The notes under the pieces were generated by a model that ran no database searches, was not told where the DNA came from, and worked only from the letters and a program-made list of their open reading frames with translations. Source: Bacteroidales bacterium (GTDB lineage Bacteria > Bacteroidota > Bacteroidia > Bacteroidales > UBA932). Taken from it: DNA of 64,000 nucleotides. This document shows, piece after piece, positions 19,671 to 31,943 of the stretch (the first letter of the stretch is position 1; every line of letters begins with the position of its first letter). Where the stretch lies: positions 1-64,000 of the forward strand of contig JAFURF010000005.1 of the NCBI GenBank assembly GCA_017471965.1. Direction: 5' to 3'. The position numbers and the translations under genes are program-made.

Positions 19671-19766
19671 TTTCATCTGATATAATATGGAGGAGACATC
19701 GCACCCCCGCGTAGGGGGTGGCTGCCGAAGGCAGACGGGGGTCTCCGGAATATTATACAGATGAAA
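19671..19766. repeat. Structured intergenic element with two-stem-loop core, copy A
   Basis: Outer stem: TTTCATCTG-(bulged A)-TATAATAT (19671-19688) pairs with ATATTATA-CAGATGAAA (19750-19766). Core: GGAGAC (19692-19697) pairs with GTCTCC (19741-19746). Inside it are hairpin CACCCCC/GGGGGTG (19702-19720) and hairpin CTGCC-GAA-GGCAG (19722-19734), then CGGGGG. It sits between susA and susB. The core recurs at 22027-22082 with compensatory changes, so this is a structured repeat family. No T-run follows it on the plus strand. Confidence 0.9.
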
Positions 19767-19771
19767 AATAA

Positions 19772-21985
<2,214 letters not shown>

Positions 21986-22002
21986 GCGGTTCTTTCAATA
22001 AG

Positions 22003-22104
22003 ACAGTTCCCGCTGGATAACAATAAGGTGACATGCCACCCCCGGCCAGGGGGTGCCTCCCGAAAGGGAGGCGGGGGTCACCGGTTGTTACCAGCGGGAA
22101 CTGT
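22003..22104. repeat. Structured intergenic element with two-stem-loop core, copy B
   Basis: Outer stem: ACAGTTCCCGCTGG-(bulged A)-TAACAA (22003-22023) pairs with TTGTTA-CCAGCGGGAACTGT (22085-22104). Core: GGTGAC/GTCACC (22027-22032 with 22077-22082), hairpin CACCCCC/GGGGGTG (22037-22055), hairpin CTCCC-GAAA-GGGAG (22057-22070), then CGGGGG. Compared with copy A, the closing stem and second hairpin change on both arms, so pairing is kept. It lies between convergent susB and the S9 peptidase gene and is followed by TTTTG, so it may also end transcription. Confidence 0.9.
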
Positions 22105-22120
22105 TTTGTTGCAGGGTATG

Positions 22121-24505
22121 CTATCTTTTTGGAATGTCCACGAACTTCTCGCTCTGTCCCTTGAGATGCTCAGAGAAGTAGTCCACGAGCCTCCAGTAGA
22201 AGTATTCGTTCATATCTCCGAAGCCGTGACGCTGCTGAGGCAGGAGAAGCATGTCGAAACGCTTGCCTGCGCGGATGAGAGCGTCTACCACCCTCATGGT
22301 GTTTCCCGGATGCACGTTGTCGTCGATGTCACCATGGATCAGAAGGAGATGGCCCTTGAGGTTCTTCGCGATCTCAGGATTTGTTCCGATCTTGTATACG
22401 AAGGTAGTGTCTCCCTGGTCTGTGACTGTCTCCTTTACGCCGTGATGAGTCTCGCTCCACCATCTGTTGTAGATGTTGTTGTCATGGTTGCCGGCGCATG
22501 ATACCGCAGCCTTGAAGAAGTCAGGATACTGGCACATTGCTGCAGTACTCATGAATCCTCCGCCCGAGTGTCCGTGGATGCCGACCTTGTTGATGTCGAT
22601 GAACGGATGACGGTTTGCAAGTTGCTCGATGACATACTTGTGGTCCGCCAGAGGGTAGTCCCTCATGTTGCCGTAGCCGTAGTTGTGGTACCACTTCGAC
22701 CTGCTCGGATGACCTCCGCGATGGCCGACTGTGATGACGATGAATCCAGCCTGTGCAAGGCGGTCGGTGCGCGGGCTCATTCTGGTGAAAGGATAAACGG
22801 TAGACTCTGTCTGAGGACCGGGATAGACGTAATCCACGATAGGGTAGACCTTTGTCGAGTCAAAGTCGAACGGCTTGTACATCACTCCGTAGAGGTCGGT
22901 GACGCCGTCTGCAGCCTTTGCGGTGAAGAGTTCAGGGAACTTGTATCCGTTGGCGAACAACTGCGAGAAGTCGCTCTCCTGAAGATCCATCACCTTGTTT
23001 CCGGCATTGTCGAGAACGACAGCGACAGGAACGGTGTCCACGCGTGAGTAGTTGTCCACGATGTAACGGGCGTCGTCATCTACCTCCACCTGATGGAAGA
23101 ACTCTCCTGCCGTGATCTGCTTCAGGCCTGTTCCGTCGAGGTTGGCACGGTAGAGATGCTCGTAGTATGGGTTCTCGCCCGTGTTGCGGCCGTTTGCCAT
23201 GAAGTATACCGTACGTGTCTTCTCATCCACCTTGAGGATCTCATCCACATGCCATGGGCCTTTGGTGATGCGGTTCTTGAGATTTCCCTTGTCGTCATAG
23301 AGATAGAGATGTGCCCATCCGTCACGCTCGCTCCACTGGATGAGTTCCTTTCCTCCATTCAGGATATGGATGTCGCGGCTCTCCTGATAGGTGTTCATGC
23401 GCTCTTCGATGATAGGGACGATGCTGTCCTGTCCGACGGTGTATGTGCATACATCGATCCTGTGGAGGTCGCGGCTATGGCGTGTCATGAAGAATCTTTC
23501 GTTGTCTCCCTGCCATACCAGGGACAAGTCTTCCTTGTCACGCTGCTTCTGCTCGAAAGGCTTGCCCTCGATGCCGATGAACTGGTTCTTGAATGCCGCC
23601 ACCTTTATCTCCTTGCGGGTGTTATTTTCCATGTCAAAGATGTACAGGTGCTCTTCCGGTGCCTCCTTTTCGCCGGGCATCTGATACTTGTATGTCTCGA
23701 GGGTAGGGCGAGGCTGTGACATGGTGTTGATGACCCAGAGGTCCTTCACTGCCCTGTCGTCAGAGATGGTGATGGCGAAATGCTTCGAGTCAGGAGACCA
23801 GTATCCGTATACGCCGCGGCGTGATCCGTTGCACAGAGTGTCGGTGTTCACCATCTTGTGCGGAATGCCGTAGCCGAAATGCTCCTGTCCGTCAGTAGTG
23901 AGTTGAATCTCGACGATGGTCGAGTCCTTCTCGTTCTTCTTCGCCTTCAGGTAGTCCTCGTAACTCATCTTGTAGAGGTTCATGTCCTTGGCATATACTA
24001 CTGTCTTTCTGTCCGGTGATACGAGTCCCCATCTGAGTTCCTTAGGTTCCTTTTCCTTGTCCTTGAGGTGGGTCAACTGACGTGCAGGATAGTCGTATGA
24101 GAAGTAGAATGTGGAGTCCTTTGAAGACTTCACCTCGAAGGTGAAGGTCTTGCCGTCTTCCTGTGCCTTGAGGTTGGTGATAGGGATGTGGCGTGCCTCG
24201 AAAGGATCCTTTACGGTCTCGGTAAGTTGTGCTGCGATCTCATCGCGGTCAAAGAGAGGGGTCTGTGTCTTCTTGGACGGGTCCACTACATACCATGACT
24301 TTCCGTCACTGGTCTTGTACTCATACCAGAAGCAGTTGCCCTTCTGGAACCAGTGAGGGTCAACCTTGGTGGAGAAAAGCATGCTGTTGAGTTTGTCCAG
24401 AGTGAATTTCTCGGCCTGAAGATATTCAGGCAGTCTTTCCTGTGCTCCGCAGTATGCGCATGCAATGCAGGCTGTCAGGAATAATATGGTCAGAATACGC
24501 TTCAT
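22121..24505 (-). CDS. S9-family dipeptidyl peptidase IV-like serine peptidase
   Basis: Removes dipeptides, probably X-Pro or similar, in the periplasm. A Sec signal (ACIACAYCGAQ) is followed by the DPP IV beta-propeller (about 40-530) and a C-terminal alpha/beta-hydrolase domain. The triad is S647 (GHSGGGF), D728 (HGDIDDNVH) and H760 (QRHGFGD). The length of 794 aa is normal. It is monocistronic and convergent with susB. A TACATTTG box on the minus strand (24534-24541) lies upstream and would give a short leader. The exact specificity (DPP IV or another S9B/C member) cannot be fixed from sequence. Confidence 0.92.
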   Translation of the reverse strand: MKRILTILFLTACIACAYCGAQERLPEYLQAEKFTLDKLNSMLFSTKVDPHWFQKGNCFWYEYKTSDGKSWYVVDPSKKTQTPLFDRDEIAAQLTETVKDPFEARHIPITNLKAQEDGKTFTFEVKSSKDSTFYFSYDYPARQLTHLKDKEKEPKELRWGLVSPDRKTVVYAKDMNLYKMSYEDYLKAKKNEKDSTIVEIQLTTDGQEHFGYGIPHKMVNTDTLCNGSRRGVYGYWSPDSKHFAITISDDRAVKDLWVINTMSQPRPTLETYKYQMPGEKEAPEEHLYIFDMENNTRKEIKVAAFKNQFIGIEGKPFEQKQRDKEDLSLVWQGDNERFFMTRHSRDLHRIDVCTYTVGQDSIVPIIEERMNTYQESRDIHILNGGKELIQWSERDGWAHLYLYDDKGNLKNRITKGPWHVDEILKVDEKTRTVYFMANGRNTGENPYYEHLYRANLDGTGLKQITAGEFFHQVEVDDDARYIVDNYSRVDTVPVAVVLDNAGNKVMDLQESDFSQLFANGYKFPELFTAKAADGVTDLYGVMYKPFDFDSTKVYPIVDYVYPGPQTESTVYPFTRMSPRTDRLAQAGFIVITVGHRGGHPSRSKWYHNYGYGNMRDYPLADHKYVIEQLANRHPFIDINKVGIHGHSGGGFMSTAAMCQYPDFFKAAVSCAGNHDNNIYNRWWSETHHGVKETVTDQGDTTFVYKIGTNPEIAKNLKGHLLLIHGDIDDNVHPGNTMRVVDALIRAGKRFDMLLLPQQRHGFGDMNEYFYWRLVDYFSEHLKGQSEKFVDIPKR

Positions 24506-24533
24506 TTTATGTTATGGTTGTGTTTTCAGAGGG

Positions 24534-24571
24534 CAAATGTAAGGATTTATCCGCTTATTTTATTATATTTG
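24534..24571. promoter_or_regulatory. Divergent -7 boxes for the S9 peptidase and the aminotransferase
   Basis: On the minus strand TACATTTG (24534-24541) precedes the peptidase start at 24505. On the plus strand TATATTTG (24564-24571) precedes the aminotransferase ATG at 24599. Both fit the Bacteroides -7 consensus TAnnTTTG. Neither has a clear TTTG at -33, so support rests on the -7 box and position alone. Confidence 0.5.
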
Positions 24572-24598
24572 GACGGTTTCTCCCCGCCAAAGGATAAA

Positions 24599-25909
24599 AT
24601 GAAACTTCCAATCGACAATTCTGTCCTTGCCTCCGTACTGGAGGAAATGGACATCCTTGACATTTCCGGCGCAACGATCCGTCAGTCTGGAGCGATTGCG
24701 CGGACTCTTGAAACGCGCACTTCCACTGAGTTCCTCCATCTTGAGATGGGCATCCCCGGCCTGCCTCCGACACGCGTCGGCATCGAGGCGGAAAAGCATG
24801 CCCTTGATGCAGGTGTGGCATCTCAGTATCCTAACATGTTAGGCACTCCTGACCTGAAGGAACAGGCATCCCGTTTTCTGAAGGCCTACCTTGATGTCGA
24901 CCTGGCGCCATTGGGCTGTATCCCTACCGTAGGATCCATGCAGGGCAGTTTCTCCATCTTCCTTCTCTGCGCCCATCTGACCCGGGAAAAGGATACCATC
25001 CTGTTCATAGACCCGGGATTCCCTGTACAGCGTACCCAGGCCCATATCCTGAACATCCGCAGTGAGTCTTTCGATATATATGACTATCGCGGGGACAGGT
25101 TGAGGTCCAAGTTGGAAGAGCATCTCAGGAGCGGACGCATCGCGGCCATAATATATTCGAGTCCGAACAACCCAGCATGGTTCAATCTTACCGAGGATGA
25201 ACTCAGGACGATAGGTGAACTGGCTACGGAGTATGATACTATCGTCATAGAGGACCTGGCCTATATGTGCATGGATTTCCGCAAGCCTCTGGGCAATCCG
25301 TACGAACCTCCTTTCCAGCCTACTGTGGCCAGATATACGGACAACTACATCATCATGATGTCCGGCTCAAAGATGTTCAGTTATGCCGGTCAGAGAATTG
25401 CCATCATTGCGATTTCCGACCATCTTTACAAACGGGAATATCCGCTTCTGAAAGAGATATACAAGATGTCCCGGCTGGGTGATGCATATGTGTTTGCCGT
25501 CCTTTATGCCGTGTCATCGGGAGCGAGTCATTCGGCGCAGTATGCCCTCGCGGAGATGCTCAGGGCTGCGGCGGACGGTGAACTGGATTTCGTTACCGCC
25601 GCATCTGAGTATGCCCGTCGTGCATCCCTTACCAAGAAGATGTTCCTCGACAACGGTTTCCATATAGTATATTCGATGGACGGCGACGAGCCGGTAAGTG
25701 ACGGCTTCTTCTATACCGTTGGATATAAAGGACTGTCGAGCGGAGTACTTATGAGCGAACTCATGCGTTACGGAATATGCTCGATCTCTCTCGAACTGAC
25801 CGGCAGCAGGCAGGACGGTGTCAGGATATGCGTATCACAGATGAACCGTCCGGACCAGTTTGAACTTCTGGCTGAAAGATTGAAACAATTTGCACAGGAC
25901 CATATATGA
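24599..25909 (+). CDS. PLP-dependent class I/II aminotransferase
   Basis: Fold-type I aminotransferase of 436 aa from ATG 24599; the frame is open upstream, but this start lies 28 bp behind a good -7 box and the protein then begins normally. The PLP lysine is probably K258 (MSGSKMFSYAGQRIAI). Other landmarks are PNMLGTPDLKEQASRF, SMQGSFSIFLL, YSSPNNPAWFNLTEDEL and VIEDLAYMCMDF. Its stop overlaps the start of the next gene (ATGA), so the two products are probably made together. Amino-acid specificity is unknown. Confidence 0.85.
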   Translation: MKLPIDNSVLASVLEEMDILDISGATIRQSGAIARTLETRTSTEFLHLEMGIPGLPPTRVGIEAEKHALDAGVASQYPNMLGTPDLKEQASRFLKAYLDVDLAPLGCIPTVGSMQGSFSIFLLCAHLTREKDTILFIDPGFPVQRTQAHILNIRSESFDIYDYRGDRLRSKLEEHLRSGRIAAIIYSSPNNPAWFNLTEDELRTIGELATEYDTIVIEDLAYMCMDFRKPLGNPYEPPFQPTVARYTDNYIIMMSGSKMFSYAGQRIAIIAISDHLYKREYPLLKEIYKMSRLGDAYVFAVLYAVSSGASHSAQYALAEMLRAAADGELDFVTAASEYARRASLTKKMFLDNGFHIVYSMDGDEPVSDGFFYTVGYKGLSSGVLMSELMRYGICSISLELTGSRQDGVRICVSQMNRPDQFELLAERLKQFAQDHI

Positions 25910-27204
25910 TCAGATACATGAGCGCGGCGGAGGCCGTTGGCCTGATAAACTCGGGCGACAGCGTCTATATTCAGGGAAGCACTTCCATTCCGGAAGTCCT
26001 TTCTCAGGCACTTGCCGACAGAGGAAATGAACTTCGTGGTGTGACCGTCTATGCCGCCTTCGCGGTGGGACGTTGCGAGGCGCCTTACTGCCGCCCCGAA
26101 TACAAGGACTCCTTCATAGTCAAGAGTCTCTTTGTTGCAAATAATATAAGACGTTGGCTTGCTGATGGTTATGGGTCTACAATACCTGCCTTTCTTGGCG
26201 AGATTCCAGGCCTTTTCCGTGACGGGACCCTCCCTCTGGATGCGGTCTTTCTGAATGTATCACCTCCGAATGAGGACGGTTACTGTTCCTTCGGAGTGTC
26301 TGCCGACCTTGCCGTGAGTGCGACTGAATGTGCCCGTAAGGTGATAGTGCAGGTGAACAAGGCCATGCCGTTTTCGTATGGTGATGCCCTGATCCATGTG
26401 TCGAAGATAGATGCTGCGGTTGAGGTGGACGATCCTCTTGTGGAAGTCCCGACTGCCGTGCCGACAGAGGTCGATATCGCCATAGGCCGTCATATTGCAG
26501 AGATGATTCCTGACGGAGCCACTCTTCAGATCGGTGTGGGAGGCATCCCTAATGCCGTACTTTCTGCACTGAAGGACCATCAGCATCTGGGTCTTCATAC
26601 GGAGGCAATGACGGACGGAGTCCTGCCGCTTCTTGAGAGCGGAGTCATAGACAATTCATGCAAGACTGTCTGTCCCGGCATTTCGGTGGCTTCACTTGCT
26701 CTGGGATCGCGCCGTCTGTATGACTACATGGACTACCGCAAGGACCTCCTGCTGAAGGATGTGGCCTGGACGAACGATCCTTTCCGCATTGCGCAGAATC
26801 CTAAGGTGATGGCCATCAATTCCGCTGTGGAAGTGGATCTGACAGGACAGGTCTGCGCCGATTCGGTAGGTACCCGCATCATTTCCGGCGTAGGCGGCCA
26901 GCATGATTTCATGTACGGAGGTTCTCTGTCAAAGGGGGGAAAGACATTCATCGCCATCCCGTCCATGACCGAGAAAGGCGTGTCGAAGATAAAGCCGGTG
27001 CTTACGGAAGGGGCAGGAGTGGTGACCACGCGACATTTCGTGCAGAACATAGTTACCGAATATGGTGTCGCTGAACTTCGTGGAAAGAGCCTTGCCGAGA
27101 GAGCCCGTGCCCTGATCGCCATCGCCCACCCGTCTGTGCGTGAAGAACTGGACCGTGCCGCAGCCGCCCGTTTCGGATATGCGTATCTGCGCTGTGATGC
27201 GTAA
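25906..27204 (+). CDS. Acetyl-CoA hydrolase/transferase-family CoA-transferase
   Basis: Moves CoA between short-chain acids, as in Cat-type acetate, succinate or 4-hydroxybutyrate CoA-transferases. The catalytic glutamate is probably E233 in LGLHTEAMTDG, with the glycine-rich LQIGVGGIPNAV before it and SGVGGQHDFMYG after it. The length of 432 aa is normal. Start is fixed by the 4-bp ATGA overlap with the aminotransferase gene. The coupling suggests an amino-acid fermentation step in which the keto acid becomes a CoA ester, but the substrate is inference. Confidence 0.88.
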   Translation: MIRYMSAAEAVGLINSGDSVYIQGSTSIPEVLSQALADRGNELRGVTVYAAFAVGRCEAPYCRPEYKDSFIVKSLFVANNIRRWLADGYGSTIPAFLGEIPGLFRDGTLPLDAVFLNVSPPNEDGYCSFGVSADLAVSATECARKVIVQVNKAMPFSYGDALIHVSKIDAAVEVDDPLVEVPTAVPTEVDIAIGRHIAEMIPDGATLQIGVGGIPNAVLSALKDHQHLGLHTEAMTDGVLPLLESGVIDNSCKTVCPGISVASLALGSRRLYDYMDYRKDLLLKDVAWTNDPFRIAQNPKVMAINSAVEVDLTGQVCADSVGTRIISGVGGQHDFMYGGSLSKGGKTFIAIPSMTEKGVSKIKPVLTEGAGVVTTRHFVQNIVTEYGVAELRGKSLAERARALIAIAHPSVREELDRAAAARFGYAYLRCDA

Positions 27205-27337
27205 CTTTCTGGCACAGAGTGTCTTGACTGCTTTGTCCTGCAGGATTTGTCTTGCAGGCTGGAGTGGTTAATATGCTGATGTGTAGTGTTTTGTGTATCA
27301 TGCAATCTATTCGTGTGAAAGTTTTCAAGATAATTAG

Positions 27338-27345
27338 TAATTTTG
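27338..27345 (+). promoter_or_regulatory. -7 box upstream of uvrA
   Basis: TAATTTTG fits TAnnTTTG and lies 22 bp before the ATG at 27368. The -33 region has only a TGTG-like match, so the call is moderate. Confidence 0.5.
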
Positions 27346-27367
27346 CATGTTGCGATATGGTTGCAGA

Positions 27368-30202
27368 ATGGATAAAAAGGAATATATAGAGATAAAGGGT
27401 GCGAAGGCGCATAACCTCAAAGGTGCAAGTCTTTCGATTCCGCGCAGGAAGTTTGTGGTTGTGACCGGTCTGAGCGGGAGCGGCAAGTCGTCGCTGGCTT
27501 TCGATACCATATATGCGGAGGGGCAGAGGAGGTACATGGATACGCTCTCGACCTACGCAAAGCATTTCATGGGCATACTGGAAAAGCCGGAGGTCGAGTC
27601 CATCACCGGCCTAAGTCCCATCATCGCCATAGAACAGAAGACCACCGGAAACAATCCCAGGTCCACAGTGGGTACCATCACGGAAATCTATGACTTTCTC
27701 CGACTTCTGTATGCCCGTGCGTCGACAGCATATTCTCCCGAGACAGGCAAGGCCATGGTCCGATACACGGACGAGCAGATCGTCTCTCTCATCATGGAGA
27801 ATTACAAGGACCGCAAGTGCTATCTCCTTTCGCCTGTGGTCAAGGGAAGGAAGGGACATTACAAGGAACTTCTCGAGCAGATGCGCAAGAGAGGATATAC
27901 CCAGGTGCGGATTGACGGAGAGTTGCATGAACTTAATGAAGTCACGGCGCTGGACCGTTACAAGGCTCATTTCATCGAACTTGTGATCGATCGTCTGAAG
28001 CCGTCGCAGAAGGATGAGAAGCGCATCAAGAGTTCTGTGATGTCTGCTCTGAATTACGGGAAGGGCTCACTTGCCATAATGGATATGGAGACCGGTGAAG
28101 TCAGCCATTATTCGAAGCATCTTGTCTGTCCGGACACTGGAATTTCTTTAGCAGAGCCTGCACCGCATTCGTTTTCGTTCAATTCTCCCCAGGGATATTG
28201 TCCTCACTGCAAGGGACTTGGCATCATCGTGGATGTCAATATGGATACGATCATCCCCGACAGGAAACTATCCATTGCGGAAGGTGGTATCGTTCCATTG
28301 GGAAAGGTGCGCGAGACGAAGAAGTTCGATGTCATCAGGTCGATAGCACGAAAATATAACTTTTCATTATACGATCCTATAGCGGAACTTCCTGATGAGG
28401 TGGTGTCGTTGATAGTATTCGGTTCAGATGAACTTTTCAGGGTAGGTGAGGGTACGTCTTCCGAGATGGTGTCGTTTTCCGGCATTGTCGGTGATATCAA
28501 TGAGAAGGTGGTATGTCCTGTGTGCGGAGGTACAAGGCTGAATAAGGAAACTACATATTTCAGGATAGACGGAAAGACTATTTCCGAGGTTGCGGCGATG
28601 GAGATAAGCCAACTCCGTGACTGGCTCTTTTCTTTGGACGATGTGTTCGGCAAGAGGGAGAGCACGATTGCCCGGGATATCCTGAAGGAACTGAAGGACA
28701 GGGTGTCCTTCCTTCTGGATGTAGGTCTGGATTATCTTTCACTTGATCGTGCAACTGCTTCATTGTCAGGAGGTGAGAGTCAGCGTATCCGCCTCGCGAC
28801 GCAGATTGGTTCGAAACTGGTCAATGTGCTGTATATACTTGATGAGCCTTCGATAGGCCTCCATCAGAGGGACAACCGTAAACTCATAGCGTCGCTGAAG
28901 AAACTTCGTGACGAGGGCAATTCCGTGATGGTCGTTGAGCATGATGCCGAAACCATGATGGCTGCGGACTGGCTTGTGGACGTAGGTCCCGGGGCCGGTG
29001 AGGACGGCGGCCGCATCTGCCTCAGTGCTCCGCTTTCTGTTCTTCTGTCCGACTCCTTGTCAGATGATTCTGTGGTATTGTCCGACAGTCCGGGATCTGA
29101 AGGACAGGAGGATGCGGAGAGAATGATTATAGGCCCGTCGACAACTCTGGAGTACCTCCGCGGCGAAAAGGCCATCGAAGTACCGTCTTCCAGAAGGACC
29201 GGCAACGGCCTTACTCTGGGTATCCGTGGCGCTACAGGCAACAACCTGAAGAATGTAGATGTGGATTTTCCTCTGGGAATGCTGATCGGAGTGAGCGGAG
29301 TCAGTGGCAGCGGCAAGTCGTCTCTGATCAACGAGACTCTCATGCCGATCCTCAAGAACCGGTTCTACAATGCCAAGATGCAGCCTCTGCCATGCAGGGA
29401 AATTGTAGGAGTTGAGAATATAGACAAACTCATTGAGATTGACCAGAGCCCTATAGGAAGGACGCCGAGAAGCAATCCTGCGACCTTTACGGGCGTGTTC
29501 AACGATATCCGCAGTCTTTTCGAGGCTACACCTGACGCAAAGGTACGAGGTTTCAAGGCCGGAAGGTTCTCGTTCAATGTGCCGGGCGGCAGATGCGAAG
29601 AGTGCAAGGGTGCCGGAATAAAGGTGATAGAAATGAATTTCCTGCCGTCGGTCAATGTCGTCTGCAACGAATGCCGTGGCCGCCGGTATAAGAATGATAC
29701 TCTCGCAGTAAAATATAAAGGCAAGAATATCAATGACGTCCTGGAGATGCCTATAAGTGAGGCATACGAGTTCTTTGAGAATATACCTTCAATAGCGCAG
29801 AAACTGAAGGCCATGGTGGATGTCGGACTGGGATATGTGCGTCTGGGACAGTCTGCCGTAACTCTTTCGGGAGGTGAGAGCCAGAGGATGAAACTTGCTG
29901 CTGAACTTGCGCGTAAGGGGACGGGAAACACTCTGTATATATTGGATGAACCTACAACGGGCCTTCATTTTGATGACATCAAGGTGCTCATGGATGTGCT
30001 CCAGCAACTGGTGGAGCAGGGAAATACCGTCATCGTCATCGAGCACAACCTCGATGTCCTCAAGTCGATGGATTATATCTTCGACATGGGTCCGGAAGGT
30101 GGAAAGGCCGGAGGAATGATAGTTGCGGAGGGCACTCCGGAGCAGTTGGCCGCCGACCCTGATTCGGTGACCGGTCCTTTCCTTAAAGAAATACTGCCGT
30201 AA
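27368..30202 (+). CDS. uvrA: Excinuclease ABC subunit A (UvrA)
   Basis: Damage-recognition ATPase of nucleotide excision repair, 944 aa from ATG 27368; an upstream in-frame ATG at 27347 is less likely because it would place a -7 box directly against the start. It has two ABC ATPase halves with Walker [13 protein letters not shown] and [11 protein letters not shown], and signatures [12 protein letters not shown] and [12 protein letters not shown]. Zinc modules are visible at [17 protein letters not shown], and CEECKGAG with CNECRGRRY. The first CxxC of the N-terminal zinc finger reads CPDTG, so one expected cysteine is a threonine. The nucleoside kinase gene follows after 17 bp. Confidence 0.97.
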   Translation: MDKKEYIEIKGAKAHNLKGASLSIPRRKFVVVTGLSGSGKSSLAFDTIYAEGQRRYMDTLSTYAKHFMGILEKPEVESITGLSPIIAIEQKTTGNNPRSTVGTITEIYDFLRLLYARASTAYSPETGKAMVRYTDEQIVSLIMENYKDRKCYLLSPVVKGRKGHYKELLEQMRKRGYTQVRIDGELHELNEVTALDRYKAHFIELVIDRLKPSQKDEKRIKSSVMSALNYGKGSLAIMDMETGEVSHYSKHLVCPDTGISLAEPAPHSFSFNSPQGYCPHCKGLGIIVDVNMDTIIPDRKLSIAEGGIVPLGKVRETKKFDVIRSIARKYNFSLYDPIAELPDEVVSLIVFGSDELFRVGEGTSSEMVSFSGIVGDINEKVVCPVCGGTRLNKETTYFRIDGKTISEVAAMEISQLRDWLFSLDDVFGKRESTIARDILKELKDRVSFLLDVGLDYLSLDRATASLSGGESQRIRLATQIGSKLVNVLYILDEPSIGLHQRDNRKLIASLKKLRDEGNSVMVVEHDAETMMAADWLVDVGPGAGEDGGRICLSAPLSVLLSDSLSDDSVVLSDSPGSEGQEDAERMIIGPSTTLEYLRGEKAIEVPSSRRTGNGLTLGIRGATGNNLKNVDVDFPLGMLIGVSGVSGSGKSSLINETLMPILKNRFYNAKMQPLPCREIVGVENIDKLIEIDQSPIGRTPRSNPATFTGVFNDIRSLFEATPDAKVRGFKAGRFSFNVPGGRCEECKGAGIKVIEMNFLPSVNVVCNECRGRRYKNDTLAVKYKGKNINDVLEMPISEAYEFFENIPSIAQKLKAMVDVGLGYVRLGQSAVTLSGGESQRMKLAAELARKGTGNTLYILDEPTTGLHFDDIKVLMDVLQQLVEQGNTVIVIEHNLDVLKSMDYIFDMGPEGGKAGGMIVAEGTPEQLAADPDSVTGPFLKEILP

Positions 30203-30219
30203 AATACAAAACACGCTAT

Positions 30220-31932
30220 ATGGAAGAAATCAGAATCTGGTGCGAAAATACCGGTTCATTTGAAAAGGTCGCGATGGGTACGACCTTGAAGGAAGTGTCT
30301 GAACGTATCTGCCCGACAGTCAAATCCGGGGACGCATGTGGACTGCCTGTACTGTCTGCCCTCGTGGACAATAAACTCAAGTCTCTGGACTATAAGATAA
30401 TAAATCCTCATAATGTGCGTTTTGTCGGATATGACCATCCTGACGGACGTCGTACATATATCCGTTCTCTGTGCTTTGTCCTGCAGAATGTGATAAGGGA
30501 AATGTATCCGTCCAAGGTACTTGTCATAGATTATTCTCTTCCGAGCGGACTCTATTGCGAGATCCGTGAGGTCGAACTGATGGAAGACGGACGTCCGAAG
30601 GTTTATTATGCGACGGACGAGGAACTGGAGAAGATCGAGTCCAGGATGCATGAGATTGTCGCTGCCGACCTTCCTTTCCGAAAGGTGATGATGAGTCTGA
30701 ACGAATGTGAGAGATTATATTCGGCCAATCACCAGACCCTTAAGGTTAATCTTCATAAAAGCATCGGCAGGTTCAACTATAATGTGTATTTTCTTGACGG
30801 ACAGGCTGATACCTTCTATGGCCCGCTGACTCCTTCCACAGGAGTGCTGACGACCTTCAACATCATGGGCTTCAATGACGGATTCTGTCTGCAGTATCCT
30901 ATGGACGGAGATCCGGACAAGGTGCTTCCTATGAAGAGGCAGTCGAAACTTGCCACTGCCCTGAAGGAGCATTCTGACTGGTGCTCGATAATGGGTGTGC
31001 GCGGAGTCGGCATGCTGAACAGCAAGGTACGTGACGGAAGCATTGTGGACCTTATAAATCTTTCCGAGGCCCTGCATGAGAGGAAATATGCCGACATTGC
31101 GGACCAGATATACGAAAGGCGTGGCAGCGTGAAGATCGTCTTCATTGCCGGACCTTCGAGCAGCGGAAAGACGTCGACCTCGAAAAGATTGGCCATACAG
31201 TGCCGCATCCTAGGCCTGAACCCTAAGGTGATAGAACTGGACAACTATTTCGTCGACCGTGAAAGGACACCACGTGACGAGAATGGAGAATATGATTTCG
31301 AGGCCCTGAATGCCATGGACCTGGATCTTCTGGGACGTCAGTTGAATGATCTTCTGGACGGCAAGGAAGTGGAGATTCCTCGTTTTGACTTCAAGGAGGG
31401 CCGTCAACTTTTCGAGGGGAACATGATGCGGTTGCATGAAAAGGACATCCTTATAATGGAAGGCATACATGCACTTAATCCTGCGATGATCCCGGGAGTG
31501 GACCCTTCGAAGGTCTTCCGCGTGTATGCGTCAGCCCTTACGTCTCTCTCCATTGACGAGAACAACAACATCTCGACTTCCGACAACCGCATGTTGCGTC
31601 GTATGGTCCGTGATAACCGCACAAGGGGAGTGGTTCCTGAGGATACGATAATGAGGTGGCATAGCGTGCGTAGGGGAGAGAACCGCAATATCTTCCCGTT
31701 CCAGGAGAATGCCGATGCGGTCTTCAATTCCGCCCATATCTTTGAACTGCCGGTGCTGAAATACTACGCAGAGCCGCTTCTGCGCCGCATTTCGCCGTCT
31801 TCTCCGGCTTATGCAGAGGCCTCGCGCATGCTGAAGTTCCTGGATTATATCGTGGCCCTGTCTCCTGCTGAGATCGCGGCCATCCCTCCGACTTCCATCC
31901 TCAGGGAGTTCATCGACGGACAGACTTTATAA
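30220..31932 (+). CDS. Nucleoside kinase (uridine kinase-like) with N-terminal TGS/ThrRS-like region
   Basis: Probably phosphorylates uridine or a related nucleoside in salvage. N-terminal TGS domain at about 1-65 and a threonyl-tRNA-synthetase-like second domain at about 70-240 (SGLYCEIREVELMEDGRPKVYYATDEE), then a phosphoribulokinase/uridine-kinase domain at about 300-500 with Walker A GPSSSGKTSTSK from residue 311, DNYFVDRERTPRDENGEYDFE and MEGIHALNP. This fused layout is known in Bacteroidales and Firmicutes proteins annotated as nucleoside kinase. The role of the TGS part is unknown. It is probably in one operon with uvrA. Confidence 0.88.
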   Translation: MEEIRIWCENTGSFEKVAMGTTLKEVSERICPTVKSGDACGLPVLSALVDNKLKSLDYKIINPHNVRFVGYDHPDGRRTYIRSLCFVLQNVIREMYPSKVLVIDYSLPSGLYCEIREVELMEDGRPKVYYATDEELEKIESRMHEIVAADLPFRKVMMSLNECERLYSANHQTLKVNLHKSIGRFNYNVYFLDGQADTFYGPLTPSTGVLTTFNIMGFNDGFCLQYPMDGDPDKVLPMKRQSKLATALKEHSDWCSIMGVRGVGMLNSKVRDGSIVDLINLSEALHERKYADIADQIYERRGSVKIVFIAGPSSSGKTSTSKRLAIQCRILGLNPKVIELDNYFVDRERTPRDENGEYDFEALNAMDLDLLGRQLNDLLDGKEVEIPRFDFKEGRQLFEGNMMRLHEKDILIMEGIHALNPAMIPGVDPSKVFRVYASALTSLSIDENNNISTSDNRMLRRMVRDNRTRGVVPEDTIMRWHSVRRGENRNIFPFQENADAVFNSAHIFELPVLKYYAEPLLRRISPSSPAYAEASRMLKFLDYIVALSPAEIAAIPPTSILREFIDGQTL

Positions 31933-31943
31933 ATATCGATATT

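Noticed and set aside
22028..23719. Several plus-strand frames opposite the S9 peptidase
   Set aside because: The minus-strand protein has an intact triad and signal peptide; the opposite frames look like composition shadows.
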